From IMG/VR virus record IMGVR_UViG_3300042898_006156, positions 49,560 through 113,559 of that record: DNA of 64,000 nucleotides, one strand, 5' to 3'. The position numbers and the translations under genes are program-made. Source of the stretch: a virus. The notes under the pieces are model-generated. The model was not told the origin of the DNA. It made no database searches and saw only the letters and a list, made by a program, of their open reading frames with translations. Of the stretch, positions 35,949 to 45,410 are shown piece after piece (positions within the stretch are counted from its first letter, which is position 1; each line of letters starts with the position of its first letter).

Positions 35949-36638
35949 ATGGCAACCGAAGATTTCAGAATAGTCAGAATAGTAAATAGAGCTAAAGCAG
36001 GAAACCAAGCAGCATTTAAAAAGTTGCTTAAGATGGTAGAACCAGATCTCAAGAAGATTGCACCACACTTTTTCATAGTCGGCGGAGACAGAGAAGATGT
36101 AATGCAAGAATTGAGATTAGGTGTATTTAAAGCGGTAAATTCCTACGATTGCACTAAAGACACAACATTTAAGAACTTTTGCGTAAATTTAGTTTGTAAA
36201 AGACATCTTGCAACAGCTATAGCGTCAGCGAAAAGAATGAAGAATTCAGCTTTGAATGATTCTATTTCGCTAGACGCTCCTTTTATTTTAAATGATGATG
36301 GTAATTTCCATTCATTAGGAGACTATATTCCTGATAAGAAAAATCCTTATGATGAATCTCCAGAAGTAAATTTAGTTGAAGATATTATTGTTAGACAAGA
36401 ATTAGAATTAAATTCAGAAATGTTGATGGATAAACTCACTTCATTAGAAGCAGACATTTTTGTTGAATATGGTCACAATTCATCATACAAAGAAATTTCT
36501 CACACCTTGAATGTTCCAGCTAAATGTGTTGACAATGCACTCACTAGAATTAGAAAAAAAGCATCTGAGGTTTATGTTCAATTCAAAGATGATGAGAACA
36601 ATGATGCTACTCATAAGAAGCCAAAAGGTAGATCATGA
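35949..36638 (+). CDS. Sigma70-family RNA polymerase sigma factor
   Basis: 229 residues from ATG 35949, 5 nt after GGGAG; an earlier in-frame GTG is rejected. Region 2: KAGNQAAFKKLLKMVEPDL, DREDVMQELRLGVFKAVNSYD, TTFKNFCVNLVCKRHL, as in SigH-like factors. Region 4: LTSLEADIFVEYGHNSSYKEIS and NVPAKCVDNALTRIRKKA, a helix-turn-helix. It should direct host RNA polymerase to a set of phage promoters. Overlaps the next gene by ATGA. Confidence 0.88.
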   Translation: MATEDFRIVRIVNRAKAGNQAAFKKLLKMVEPDLKKIAPHFFIVGGDREDVMQELRLGVFKAVNSYDCTKDTTFKNFCVNLVCKRHLATAIASAKRMKNSALNDSISLDAPFILNDDGNFHSLGDYIPDKKNPYDESPEVNLVEDIIVRQELELNSEMLMDKLTSLEADIFVEYGHNSSYKEISHTLNVPAKCVDNALTRIRKKASEVYVQFKDDENNDATHKKPKGRS

Positions 36639-37267
36639 TAAACTTTCTTCGCACAGCATCTGTTTTGGATATCTTAGGATGCTTCAAACTTGCAGATAAA
36701 TTTACCAAAGTAGCAATTGATTCTTCTGATTTGGATTTTGATCAGGTATATAAAAATCCTCAGACATTTTCTGATTTTGCCTTAACCAGAGCTAGAAAAG
36801 AAGGCAAAGATCCTATTGAAGTTTTAGGTGATGATAACTTCACTTTTGATCGTTCAAAAGATCCTTTAGAACAAATTTCTGACAAACATAAAGGCACAAG
36901 AAAACATTTTGAGCTTTATCCTCAAATTTTATTATTTCCTGAAAGTGGTGTTTGGAAATTTTTCTTTATGGATCCTTTGTCATTTAAGGCATTATCAAGA
37001 GGGTCTGATAAAGAAGGTAAACTAATTACAGATCAATTGTCTATTCCTGGTTTAGAAGAATTATATAGTGATGAAGAAGATGCAGAAGAAATTCATCATG
37101 AGGTTGTTTTCACCACTAATTTACCATTAGAAGATTACAGCAAAGACGAAGCTATAAGTAGAATAAGACAAAAATTCCCTGATGCCCACATTGATTATCA
37201 AATGAATGGTGTGGATGACAGGGAATTTTTTGATGAAGAAAAAGATATAGATTTATCTTCTTCTTAA
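36635..37267 (+). CDS. Tagged hypothetical protein
   Basis: 210 residues. The N-terminus MINFLRTASVLDILGCF, then KLADKFTKVAIDSS, contains an RTAS site and a second KVA site and resembles the N-terminal tags of the minus-strand proteins. The body is acidic (LEELYSDEEDAEEIHHE). No family recognised. Overlaps the sigma stop (ATGA); its 3' end overlaps the convergent minus-strand gene by 15 bases. Confidence 0.72.
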   Translation: MINFLRTASVLDILGCFKLADKFTKVAIDSSDLDFDQVYKNPQTFSDFALTRARKEGKDPIEVLGDDNFTFDRSKDPLEQISDKHKGTRKHFELYPQILLFPESGVWKFFFMDPLSFKALSRGSDKEGKLITDQLSIPGLEELYSDEEDAEEIHHEVVFTTNLPLEDYSKDEAISRIRQKFPDAHIDYQMNGVDDREFFDEEKDIDLSSS

Positions 37268-38878
37268 TAATCCTGATAAAATGCCTTGAACTTGCTCATC
37301 ATCTAAATTAACTTTAGGCAAACTAAATCTTGATTTTTTCTTAAAGAAGTCTGCAGAATGATTTTCTTTAGATTTTCTTCCAGTGTTTCCATTTAAATTA
37401 AATTCAACAATATAATTTTTCTTTTTATCTGGGAAAATAAATTCAACAAACTGATTTACATCGTCATATTCATTTGAAGTAGGTTCGTGTATTCTCAATG
37501 ACACATTTTCACCCAAATGTTTTCGCATAGTGTCAACAACCATATCATCTAATTCAGGGTGTATTCCAGGTATTCTGCTTCTTTTAGAATTGAATTCTTC
37601 TGGCTTATCCAAAGCAGTATCTGGTTTATTTTCTAAATAATATTTATTGTCTTCTCTTTTTTCAGGAATATTTGGCTTGATACGAGAAGAACTTGGTTGA
37701 ACTTCCACTGGCTCTGTTTCAACATTGATTTGTGGAGTATTAAATTGCCTATTATTAAATGTAGGTGTAGTTAAGGACATAGCCTGATCAGATACATTAT
37801 TTTCTGTATTTTTTTGATCTATTTTTTCTTCAGCAGGACCAATTTTACTCTTTGGTTTACTTACTGCCTGAGGTAATGGTACTTTAATATTTTCTTCAGA
37901 TTTAATTTTTGTAGGCGATTGTTTTGATGGAGGCGTATCAGAATGTTGATTTACTCTTTCTTTTTTATCTTCTATCTGTTTGGAGGCTTGAGCTTTTGAT
38001 TGTGAATCAACAAGCTTTCCATTATCAAAAACTTTTATTGATTTGAATTTTTTTGGACTAGTAAATGGTTCTGAAATTTTTTCACCAGATTTTGCTTTAA
38101 GTTTGGTAGTGTTTCTATCATTATTTTCGTCTACTGTCTCAATAATAATTTGATGGAATTTATCATCACTCGGAGTTTGATATTGAATAAAATATCTATA
38201 CACATCATTGACTCTAGTGACATTGATAATTCTTCTATCTTCAACAATTTCAGAAACGGAAGGTATTTGCTGGATATTAAATAATGTAAAATTGACTGGA
38301 GGTAAAGAAGATAAAATTGAAGATATTACTCCAAAAATTACAGTGATGTATTTTGCAATCTCTTCTCTGTTTTCAATGAGATATTTAAGTAAATAATATA
38401 ATTTTGCAGATCCTGCTAAAACAAAAGCAACTGGCAAGCCTTTTCTTATAGCTACTTTTAATGTTTCATTTAACTTATTAATTCTTTTGTCTGATACTGA
38501 TAAAGTTTCAAGCATTTCGACAATTTCTTCACCTTTTTCAGATCTTTCTTGAACATCTATGAATTGATCATTTCCTGTAGATTGTAAAAATTGTTCTGCA
38601 AGTAAACTGTTGTTTGCTCCATATACATTAAAAATTTCTTCAAAATCATCAGATTCTTCAAATTGTGGTTGAGATCTAAAATATTCAATTGCAAAATTTT
38701 TATATTCTTCTTCTAAACCTTTTTCAGCAATAATATCTAAAGCTTCTTTATCACTTGGATTTTGTGTAGGTTGAGCAACTTTTATAAAATGCGAATGTAA
38801 TATTGAAGCTTCTTTGAAATTATTATTTTCAAAAGTTGTGATAATATCATGAAAAAGTACTAGATCAAATGTTTTCAT
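37253..38878 (-). CDS. Tagged hypothetical protein with a membrane segment
   Basis: 541 residues. The N-terminus (MKTFDLVLFHDIITTF, then ASILHSHFIKVAQP) is a diverged version of the LHxxF...KxAQ tag. Around 145-210 there are one or two hydrophobic helices (LPVAFVLAGSAKLYYLL and YITVIFGVISSILSSL). The centre is a Pro/Lys/Ser/Gln-rich, unstructured linker (about 290-440), the C-terminus a folded alpha/beta part. This organisation (tag, membrane helices, linker, domain) would suit a protein ejected with DNA or placed in the host membrane; inference. Confidence 0.75.
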   Translation of the reverse strand: MKTFDLVLFHDIITTFENNNFKEASILHSHFIKVAQPTQNPSDKEALDIIAEKGLEEEYKNFAIEYFRSQPQFEESDDFEEIFNVYGANNSLLAEQFLQSTGNDQFIDVQERSEKGEEIVEMLETLSVSDKRINKLNETLKVAIRKGLPVAFVLAGSAKLYYLLKYLIENREEIAKYITVIFGVISSILSSLPPVNFTLFNIQQIPSVSEIVEDRRIINVTRVNDVYRYFIQYQTPSDDKFHQIIIETVDENNDRNTTKLKAKSGEKISEPFTSPKKFKSIKVFDNGKLVDSQSKAQASKQIEDKKERVNQHSDTPPSKQSPTKIKSEENIKVPLPQAVSKPKSKIGPAEEKIDQKNTENNVSDQAMSLTTPTFNNRQFNTPQINVETEPVEVQPSSSRIKPNIPEKREDNKYYLENKPDTALDKPEEFNSKRSRIPGIHPELDDMVVDTMRKHLGENVSLRIHEPTSNEYDDVNQFVEFIFPDKKKNYIVEFNLNGNTGRKSKENHSADFFKKKSRFSLPKVNLDDEQVQGILSGLLRRR

Positions 38879-38910
38879 ATCATTGTTTACTTATTTATAA
38901 AACTTAATAC

Positions 38911-41628
38911 CTATCCTAAACTTTTTCTAAAATTATAAACTTTAGCAGTTTTATCTTCATCTCTCTCTATAGAAAGATCAACTTGTGTTTCATCTTGTTC
39001 AGCATCATCAAATCCTGGAAAATTGCCCGGTGGTCTTCCTGGTCCTTTAAATCTAGGAATAATGACATCAATTTTTCTACCACTAGGAATTGGTTCTGTC
39101 TGCTGTATTTGGAATCTTGAGTGTCCCTTGATATCTTGAGCTGTTGGAGGATCTTGTGTCTTTTTAGCTTGTTCTCTTAATTGCTCATTTTCTTTTCTTC
39201 TATCTTCGCCTTCTGGATTTACAATGTCTGTAGTAAGCAATCCGTTAGCCACAGCTTCTGCAATCTTTGAATAATAATCAGACATATATCCTTCAACTAC
39301 AGCTTCAGATACATCTTTAACATCAAAGATTAACATTTTTCCAGATTCTATTAATTGGGTTTCTACTTCTTTTAATTCTTTTTCAAGATCTGTTCTTTCA
39401 CGAGAATAAATAGGAGTAGACTGTATTTGTTGTAATAATTGATTTTTCCTACCAATCAAGCCTCTTCTGTAATCTCTTCTGCCTTGTATTTGAAATGTTT
39501 CGTGAAAAATCATCTCAAGTCTATTTCTTTGACGTTGTAATTTTTTATTAATTGCTTCAAGTGGGTCTGTTAATTTTATGGTTTGACCAGAATCAGATGT
39601 GAAAGTACCAAATCTTCCAGCTTCCATGTCTGCAAGTAATCTTGTAGCATTGGTTCCACCTGACATTAAGTGAACCATCTCATCCTGAATATCTAAAATC
39701 CATTGTTCTTTTGCAGCATTATAGATTTTTCTATCAGACATCAAGTTACCAATATGAGCATCAAATATTTTTGAAAGATAAGGAATGTCTCCGTGGATTC
39801 TTGCATAAAGCTCTGATGGATTAGAGATATATGCTTCTTCTGGTGTCAATTCTGGATTTAATGCAATAGAATCTTGCATCGTCAAATCACCAGACTGTAA
39901 ATATTGCAATGCGTGAGCAACTTCGTGTCTTCTGGTAGCTTCAACATAATTTTCAGCATCCATACCAATGTTTTCTGCTAAAGCTTTATGATAAGAAAGT
40001 TGATTCCATATGTCAGTTTTAATTAAGATAGCTGGTACTGGGCCTCTATCTTTAGTTGGAAATCTTGGGACAAATAATCCACCCCATTTTTCATCAATCA
40101 AATCTACAGGACCAATTTTCATTTTTGGAGCATTATTTTCTTGCATAAAGTTTTGTAAGCTCCAAGTGCTAAATTCTATGATTACCATCTGATCAGCATA
40201 TGTTTTGATGTCTTTTATGCTTGTTCCAGCAAAGGGTGCTTCTTGCATCATACGATCTTCATAGGATTGATATATTTTTCCAAAAATTTCGTCAGATTTA
40301 TTTTTTTGTCTAATTCCGCTTTCTGACATACCTTCTGGAACTACTTCATTTTTAGGTCCTTTTCCATATGCATAGTTGAAAGAACTATCTGATGCTTTAG
40401 TAATTTTAATTACACCCTGTTTTGCAGCTTTTTCCAATAAAGCTAAACCGTCAGATTGAATTTTTGCTTTGGCTGCAGTTCCACGAGCAATGATTTTATT
40501 TTTAATCTCATCACCCAAACTGCTCAAAAGATTTATATTAAATTTATCAAAATCTTCTGGGTTTTTTTCCAAATACCTTATGATGACTTCAGGCTTTGCA
40601 ATTCCCTTTATTATATACATAGGTGTGCAATCATCACCTAGCGAATCAATATAAGCAATAAATTTTTTACTTCTTTTAAGTTTTCCAATTAGCAAAGGAT
40701 TGTTGTCTAGTTCATATGAATTAATTACGTTATATAATCTTTTGACTAAAGGTGTTACGAATTCATCATACTGGGTATATTGTTCTAAATTAGTAAGTGT
40801 GTCAACTAAAGACTCTGTAGGTAAGCCCATAACCATGCTAACAACATCTTTTTGTTCTATATCAGATTGATTTAATATCTGAATAATCATATTTAAAATT
40901 TGAGGTGGATCAATTCCTGAAAAAAGAAAACTCTTTAATAGGGGCAGATAATTCTTTATTTCTCCACTCCAAATTGTAGTAATTGCAGCATCGTAACTCT
41001 CAAACTTTTCCAATTCAGGTTTCTGTTGTTTTAATTGTTCTATCAATAAATTTCTTTGTTCAGAATCGGGTATTCCCAGTAATGCTTTGTCATCACCACG
41101 CATCATAAATAAAGAGAGAGAATCACTTATTTCAGTGCCTTTTCTAACTAATAAATTAAGTGTCGTAAATCCAATACCTAAAGTAGAATTGACATATGCT
41201 TTTGCTTTTTCAGCATCAGGAATTTCGTCTCCTAATTTATTTCCTTTATGTCCTTGAGATTTTGAAAAACTATTTAATTTTCCCAAAAAATCTAGAACTT
41301 TCATCATATCTGTATTGGCAGAACTACCTTGTTTTTTCATTTCATTATCAATAAATTTTGATAATCCGCTAGTAAAATTGATTATATCTGCCATAGCATT
41401 AACATCTGTTGTAGCTTTTTCAAAATATTTATCAATAATAGAATCATTATTTTTGCCTTTTTCTATGTCAAATAACAACTTAAGCATAGCAGTCATAGTA
41501 GGCATATTATTTGGGCTGTAAAATGAAAAATCTTTGAATGTTCTAGAAAAAGAGCCACTCCAAACAACTTCTTTAGTTGAAAGGACATCCCAGGCAGTTG
41601 CTGATTCGATAATTTTTGAGTACCACAT
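38911..41628 (-). CDS. Very large tagged protein with HExxH zincin-like domain
   Basis: 905 residues starting MWYSKIIESATAWDV. Around residue 566 RRHEVAHALQYLQSGD gives HExxH, and about 40 residues later NPSELYARIHGD supplies a possible third ligand Glu. The preceding WNQLSYHKALAENIGMDAENYVEATRR looks like the helix before the metal site. The N-terminal half is helical; C-terminal part is charged, with coiled-coil segments (KNQLLQQIQ, RTDLEKELKEVETQL). Second HExxH protein with an MWY start. No Shine-Dalgarno; a weak TAAAAT box lies upstream. Confidence 0.78.
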   Translation of the reverse strand: MWYSKIIESATAWDVLSTKEVVWSGSFSRTFKDFSFYSPNNMPTMTAMLKLLFDIEKGKNNDSIIDKYFEKATTDVNAMADIINFTSGLSKFIDNEMKKQGSSANTDMMKVLDFLGKLNSFSKSQGHKGNKLGDEIPDAEKAKAYVNSTLGIGFTTLNLLVRKGTEISDSLSLFMMRGDDKALLGIPDSEQRNLLIEQLKQQKPELEKFESYDAAITTIWSGEIKNYLPLLKSFLFSGIDPPQILNMIIQILNQSDIEQKDVVSMVMGLPTESLVDTLTNLEQYTQYDEFVTPLVKRLYNVINSYELDNNPLLIGKLKRSKKFIAYIDSLGDDCTPMYIIKGIAKPEVIIRYLEKNPEDFDKFNINLLSSLGDEIKNKIIARGTAAKAKIQSDGLALLEKAAKQGVIKITKASDSSFNYAYGKGPKNEVVPEGMSESGIRQKNKSDEIFGKIYQSYEDRMMQEAPFAGTSIKDIKTYADQMVIIEFSTWSLQNFMQENNAPKMKIGPVDLIDEKWGGLFVPRFPTKDRGPVPAILIKTDIWNQLSYHKALAENIGMDAENYVEATRRHEVAHALQYLQSGDLTMQDSIALNPELTPEEAYISNPSELYARIHGDIPYLSKIFDAHIGNLMSDRKIYNAAKEQWILDIQDEMVHLMSGGTNATRLLADMEAGRFGTFTSDSGQTIKLTDPLEAINKKLQRQRNRLEMIFHETFQIQGRRDYRRGLIGRKNQLLQQIQSTPIYSRERTDLEKELKEVETQLIESGKMLIFDVKDVSEAVVEGYMSDYYSKIAEAVANGLLTTDIVNPEGEDRRKENEQLREQAKKTQDPPTAQDIKGHSRFQIQQTEPIPSGRKIDVIIPRFKGPGRPPGNFPGFDDAEQDETQVDLSIERDEDKTAKVYNFRKSLG

Positions 41629-41662
41629 ATTTAGTTTATTTTACATTTATCCCCAGAAACCC

Positions 41663-41691
41663 TTGATTTTAAAAGATAGGCTTGGTAATAT
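41663..41691 (+). promoter_or_regulatory. Sigma70-type promoter for the PurA/PurZ-clamp operon
   Basis: TTGATT (41663-41668), 17 nt, TAATAT (41686-41691), then 6 nt to ATG 41698 with no Shine-Dalgarno. The start of transcription should fall at the ATG, giving a leaderless message. The region also must contain the divergent promoter for the zincin gene. Confidence 0.6.
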
Positions 41692-41697
41692 TCTTTT

Positions 41698-42693
41698 ATG
41701 GAAACTTCAACTGTTGATGTAGTTATTGGTATGCAGTATGGTGATGAGGGCAAAGGTAAAATTGCTAATCAACTGGTAAGTACTGGTAATTATGATTATG
41801 TCGTCCGCTTTAATGGTGGAGGCAATGCTGGTCATACAATTTACCTCAATGGAGAGAAAATTGTTACACACCTTGTTCCTTGCGGCATTCTGCATGGTAT
41901 TCCTAGTATCATCGGTAATGGTTGTGTTATCAATACGCAAAAATTATTTGACGAACTTAAATATCTTGAAGGATTTGGGTTTGACACATCAATCCTTAAA
42001 ATAGCAGAAAACGCACATATAATAACCCAAGATCACATTGACGAAGATTCCAAAGATACAAAAATTGGAACAACTCGCACTGGAAATGGACCTTGTTATC
42101 GAGACAAGTTTGCCCGTATAGGTCTTCGTGCCAAAGATGTTCCAGAATTAGCTCCATATCTTGTTGATATGCATAGTCTTATTCATTCTTCCCCTAAGAG
42201 CTTTTTAGCCGAAGGAGCTCAAGGTTATTGGCTTGATGTTGACTTTGGCGATTACCCTTATGTCACATCATCAAATACAGGTGTAGGAGCAGTATTAAAT
42301 AATGGTTTCAATTATAAGCAAGTACGGAATGTTATCGGGGTTATCAAGTGTTATTCTACCTATGTTGGAGCTAAAGGATACCAAAAAGATGACGAGCGAT
42401 TTGAGCAGCTCAGAGAAATTGGTCAAGAGTATGGAGCCACGACAGGACGACCAAGACAAATTGACTGGCTCAACATCCAAGAAGTTATAACTGCTTGTCA
42501 AATGAATGGTGTTACTAAACTCATCATTAATAAAATGGATGTTCTTCGACAAGTTGACAGTGCTTGGAATTATTACGAAAACAATATGTTGATTTCTTGT
42601 GCAAATGAAGATACATTTGTTTCTAATATTTCGAAAGAAGTTGGAATGGTACTTCCTGGTATATTTATCCAATTCCAAGGGCAACTACATTGA
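41698..42693 (+). CDS. Adenylosuccinate synthetase family (PurA or PurZ-type) enzyme
   Basis: 331 residues. N-terminal P-loop-like IGMQYGDEGKGKI with catalytic-type Asp16, then FNGGGNAGHTI, HLVPCGIL, TGNGPCYRDK, EGAQGYWLDVDFGDYPYVT and TGRPRQIDW. Bacterial PurA is about 430 residues; this shorter length is closer to archaeal PurA and phage PurZ forms. PurZ makes 2-amino-adenylosuccinate for diaminopurine genomes and is reported to lose the equivalent of Asp16; here it is kept, so PurA or a PurZ0-like enzyme fits better. No dATPase (DatZ) or DpoZ is in the window. The stop overlaps the clamp TTG start. Confidence 0.85.
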   Translation: METSTVDVVIGMQYGDEGKGKIANQLVSTGNYDYVVRFNGGGNAGHTIYLNGEKIVTHLVPCGILHGIPSIIGNGCVINTQKLFDELKYLEGFGFDTSILKIAENAHIITQDHIDEDSKDTKIGTTRTGNGPCYRDKFARIGLRAKDVPELAPYLVDMHSLIHSSPKSFLAEGAQGYWLDVDFGDYPYVTSSNTGVGAVLNNGFNYKQVRNVIGVIKCYSTYVGAKGYQKDDERFEQLREIGQEYGATTGRPRQIDWLNIQEVITACQMNGVTKLIINKMDVLRQVDSAWNYYENNMLISCANEDTFVSNISKEVGMVLPGIFIQFQGQLH

Positions 42694-43787
42694 AATTTAA
42701 GTTGAATAAGGCAGAGCATCTTGTATGCTTTGCCTTACTTAATAAAATTGAGAAATCTAAGCTATCGATGCGAGAAAACAAAGCATCATCTAGTAGTCTT
42801 ATATTTCATTCTTCTGATGGAAAATTATATGTGCAGTCAGAAAACAATTTTTGTTGTTCTAAATTTCTACTAAAAAATGTTGAACCTACTGAAGATGGCA
42901 CTTTTGGCTTAGATATATCCTCTTTCTATAATGCTGTAAATAATTTTCCAACAGAAGAAATTCAATTTATCTATAATGCTGAAGAAAATATGCTTATCTT
43001 TGGTAATAAGAAAACAAGAGTGTCTTTGGCTTCTGCACCTGTTGATAACTTTACAGTAGATTTTTCTAGTAATTTAGAGCCTTTGGATATTACTGTTGAC
43101 GATTTTGTTCACAGTATCAAGATGACTTCATTTTCTTGTGCCCCTGATTTTGATGAGCACCCTTATACTTCTATTCTTTGGTTTATTGAAGATGGGAAAA
43201 TCAATACTCAATCTTCAGACAAACATAGAATTAGTGTGTTTGGCAAGAAGTATGAATTACAGCCATCTTACTTAATTTCAAAAACTATCTCTGATATCGT
43301 TTTGTATTATGTAGAAAAAGTATCAGCTGTTGTCTTTTCATTACACAATAGCAAGCTTTACCTTTCTTGGGATGGCGGAGAATTGTTTTGTAATCTTGAG
43401 AAGAATACTTTTGAAAAGATATTTTCAAATTTCAATCAATTCTTTAGTGATAGCTTCTTCTTGTCTCTTGCACTTGAAAAAGATGCATTAGTTAAGAGTG
43501 TGAAGTTTGTTTCAAGCATCGCAAATTCTCATATGATAAGCTTGAATTTAGATGCTGATAAGCTTGTCATATCTGGAAACAGCAATGAAAAAAATGCAGT
43601 GGTAGATACAATTGAAATAGAGAATAATGAATTATTTTCAGTCTCGTATGTGTCTTCTCATCTAATCAGAGCTTTAGATTTACTTGACAATAAGAAAATT
43701 AAACTAAATTTTATCAAGCATAATGACTTTATTTTATTAATGTTAGAAGCAGAAAACTTCAAGCACATATTGTTTCCAATGGATTAA
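42690..43787 (+). CDS. dnaN: DNA polymerase III sliding clamp (beta, DnaN-like)
   Basis: 365 residues from TTG 42690, after AAGGG and overlapping the previous stop. Sequence is diverged, but the three-domain beta-clamp length and repeats fit: LYVQSENNFC, KTRVSLASAPVDNF, WFIEDGKINTQSSDKHRISVFG (domain 2 strand with the R), and the C-terminal FKHILFPMD, matching the conserved end of DnaN. It encircles DNA and gives processivity to DnaE. Located with the delta-like gene and after PurA/PurZ. Confidence 0.82.
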   Translation: MKFKLNKAEHLVCFALLNKIEKSKLSMRENKASSSSLIFHSSDGKLYVQSENNFCCSKFLLKNVEPTEDGTFGLDISSFYNAVNNFPTEEIQFIYNAEENMLIFGNKKTRVSLASAPVDNFTVDFSSNLEPLDITVDDFVHSIKMTSFSCAPDFDEHPYTSILWFIEDGKINTQSSDKHRISVFGKKYELQPSYLISKTISDIVLYYVEKVSAVVFSLHNSKLYLSWDGGELFCNLEKNTFEKIFSNFNQFFSDSFFLSLALEKDALVKSVKFVSSIANSHMISLNLDADKLVISGNSNEKNAVVDTIEIENNELFSVSYVSSHLIRALDLLDNKKIKLNFIKHNDFILLMLEAENFKHILFPMD

Positions 43788-43788
43788 A

Positions 43789-44790
43789 ATGTTCCCAAGA
43801 ATTTACTATGGATCAACCACTTTAGCATTGAATAAGATCAAGGAAGAATTCCCTGGTCTTATTCTTTGTATCGATAACAATGTTGAAAAGATTGTCAATG
43901 GTTATTCTAAATTCTTTGATATGAATAATATTTATATCCACACAAATATTTCCAATGAAGATATTAAACTCATTCAAGATAAGAGTGAAAAACTAGGAAT
44001 CAAACACATCATTTTATATGAGGATGATAGCTTTGATGGTAGATTATCTCTCATTGCAAAAGCCAAGAAGAATAGCTTGATTTTTGATTGTAGTTATCCG
44101 CTTGCTGGAGATTCTAATTCATTAAAACGCCATATCAATAATTTTGTTATGAAAAACAATGCGAATATAAATGGTGAGACTTTAAACCATTTAGTTCAAA
44201 TTTGTCCTATTTTACGTATCAAATCAAAACAGTCTGGCAGTAAGAAAGAAATCTTGTGCTACGATATTGATATTTTATTTAAAGAACTAGAAAAGATCAT
44301 TTCTTACACAGATAAAATATTTTTGCGTGATCTTTCAAATGCTTCTTTCAATGAAGAATGCGACATATTCGAATTTATCGATAAACTGATGAATAAAGAT
44401 CTAGACTATTGCTTGTTAAAGATAGATCTACTAATTGATTCTATGGGTGAGCAAGGGTTTTTATTGGTTCTTTTAAGCCAATTGAACTTTATGCTTGTAA
44501 TATCAGAAACTGATAAGAAATTTCATCCACTTACAGAAGTTCAAGAAATTGTTGAATTACGGGATATTTTAGGCAAGTATTTAGATGATGAATACAAAGA
44601 GCCTACATTCACTGTTAAAGCTCAAAATCCAATTAGGATTCGCATACAATCAAGCAAAGAAAATTTATATAGTCCAGCTCAGTTTTCTAAAATGATTACA
44701 TTAGTGGTAGATAGCATTGTGGATTTACGTACTAATGGCTCTGTCAATCATTCAGTTCCAATATTGATTTCAAAACTGGCATCTGTATAA
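43789..44790 (+). CDS. Probable clamp-loader delta subunit (HolA-like)
   Basis: 333 residues, 1 nt after the clamp. No Walker motifs, as expected of delta. SLKRHINNFVMKNNANINGETLNHLVQI resembles the delta domain II helices after the lost ATP site, and DIDILFKELEKIISYTD, FEFIDKLMNKDLDYCLLKIDLLID and LLVLLSQLNFMLVI resemble the collar domain. Assignment rests on context (next to beta, with DnaX at 34847) and length; direct similarity is weak. Confidence 0.55.
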   Translation: MFPRIYYGSTTLALNKIKEEFPGLILCIDNNVEKIVNGYSKFFDMNNIYIHTNISNEDIKLIQDKSEKLGIKHIILYEDDSFDGRLSLIAKAKKNSLIFDCSYPLAGDSNSLKRHINNFVMKNNANINGETLNHLVQICPILRIKSKQSGSKKEILCYDIDILFKELEKIISYTDKIFLRDLSNASFNEECDIFEFIDKLMNKDLDYCLLKIDLLIDSMGEQGFLLVLLSQLNFMLVISETDKKFHPLTEVQEIVELRDILGKYLDDEYKEPTFTVKAQNPIRIRIQSSKENLYSPAQFSKMITLVVDSIVDLRTNGSVNHSVPILISKLASV

Positions 44791-44791
44791 T
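44764..44791 (+). promoter_or_regulatory. Sigma70-type promoter for the sigma gene at 44798
   Basis: TTGATT (44764-44769), 16 nt, TATAAT (44786-44791), then six T and ATG 44798; no Shine-Dalgarno. It lies within the end of the delta-like gene. Transcription would start at or next to the ATG. Confidence 0.65.
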
Positions 44792-44797
44792 TTTTTT

Positions 44798-45364
44798 ATG
44801 GCTGATCATAACTACGACGAAATTAATAAATTACTATATAAGTACAAAGCTGGTAATGATTCGGCTTTATATGAATTGTATGAATTTTATAAACCCTTAT
44901 TTATTTCATCCGTAAAAAGAATTATCTATAAAGAACCTAGACTTTCTCCTTACAGAGAAGATATTTTAGGCGATACATTATTTGTTTTTATTAAGTTGAT
45001 AGACCAATATGATCCTAAATTATCTTATTTCTCATACTTCTTATCTACTAGAATTGATATAAATTTATTTCGTTATATTTCTGACAAATATTTTCCAAAA
45101 GAAGAGTCAGTAGAAGAAGTAGAATTTCAAGAGCAATATGATGATCCATTTAATAAAATTGACAATGTAATTTGCATTCATCAAGCTTATGAAAAATTAA
45201 ATGAGAAAAGCAAAGAAGTGATACAAGTTTATTTCTTTGAGCAATTAGATCAAAAAGAAGCTTCTGAAAAGTTAGGAATTACTCAAGGTGCCTTTTCTAA
45301 AAGACTATCTAAAGCGCTTGAACAAATGAAAAATATATTGGGAAAAGATTTCCTTTTTGATTAA
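44798..45364 (+). CDS. Sigma70-family (ECF-like) RNA polymerase sigma factor
   Basis: 188 residues. Region 2: NDSALYELYEFYKPLFISSV, REDILGDTLFVFIKLIDQYD, SYFSYFLSTRIDINLFRY. Region 4: AYEKLNEKSKEVIQVYFFEQ, QKEASEKLGITQGAFSKRLS, a helix-turn-helix. Two-domain, as in ECF factors. It lies just before the virion module and has its own leaderless promoter, so late-gene control is likely (inference). Confidence 0.9.
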   Translation: MADHNYDEINKLLYKYKAGNDSALYELYEFYKPLFISSVKRIIYKEPRLSPYREDILGDTLFVFIKLIDQYDPKLSYFSYFLSTRIDINLFRYISDKYFPKEESVEEVEFQEQYDDPFNKIDNVICIHQAYEKLNEKSKEVIQVYFFEQLDQKEASEKLGITQGAFSKRLSKALEQMKNILGKDFLFD

Positions 45365-45410
45365 TGGAATATATTTTTTGATTTCTCGTATTATATAGAT
45401 ATGTTCCACA

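Noticed and set aside
41698-42693. Firm call of a diaminopurine (Z) genome
   Set aside because: Asp16 is kept and no DatZ or DpoZ partner is in the window; the enzyme may be a plain PurA.
45378-45405. Strong promoter between the sigma gene and the hairpin
   Set aside because: TTGATT is followed at 16 nt only by TATGTT; too weak to list separately from the terminator.
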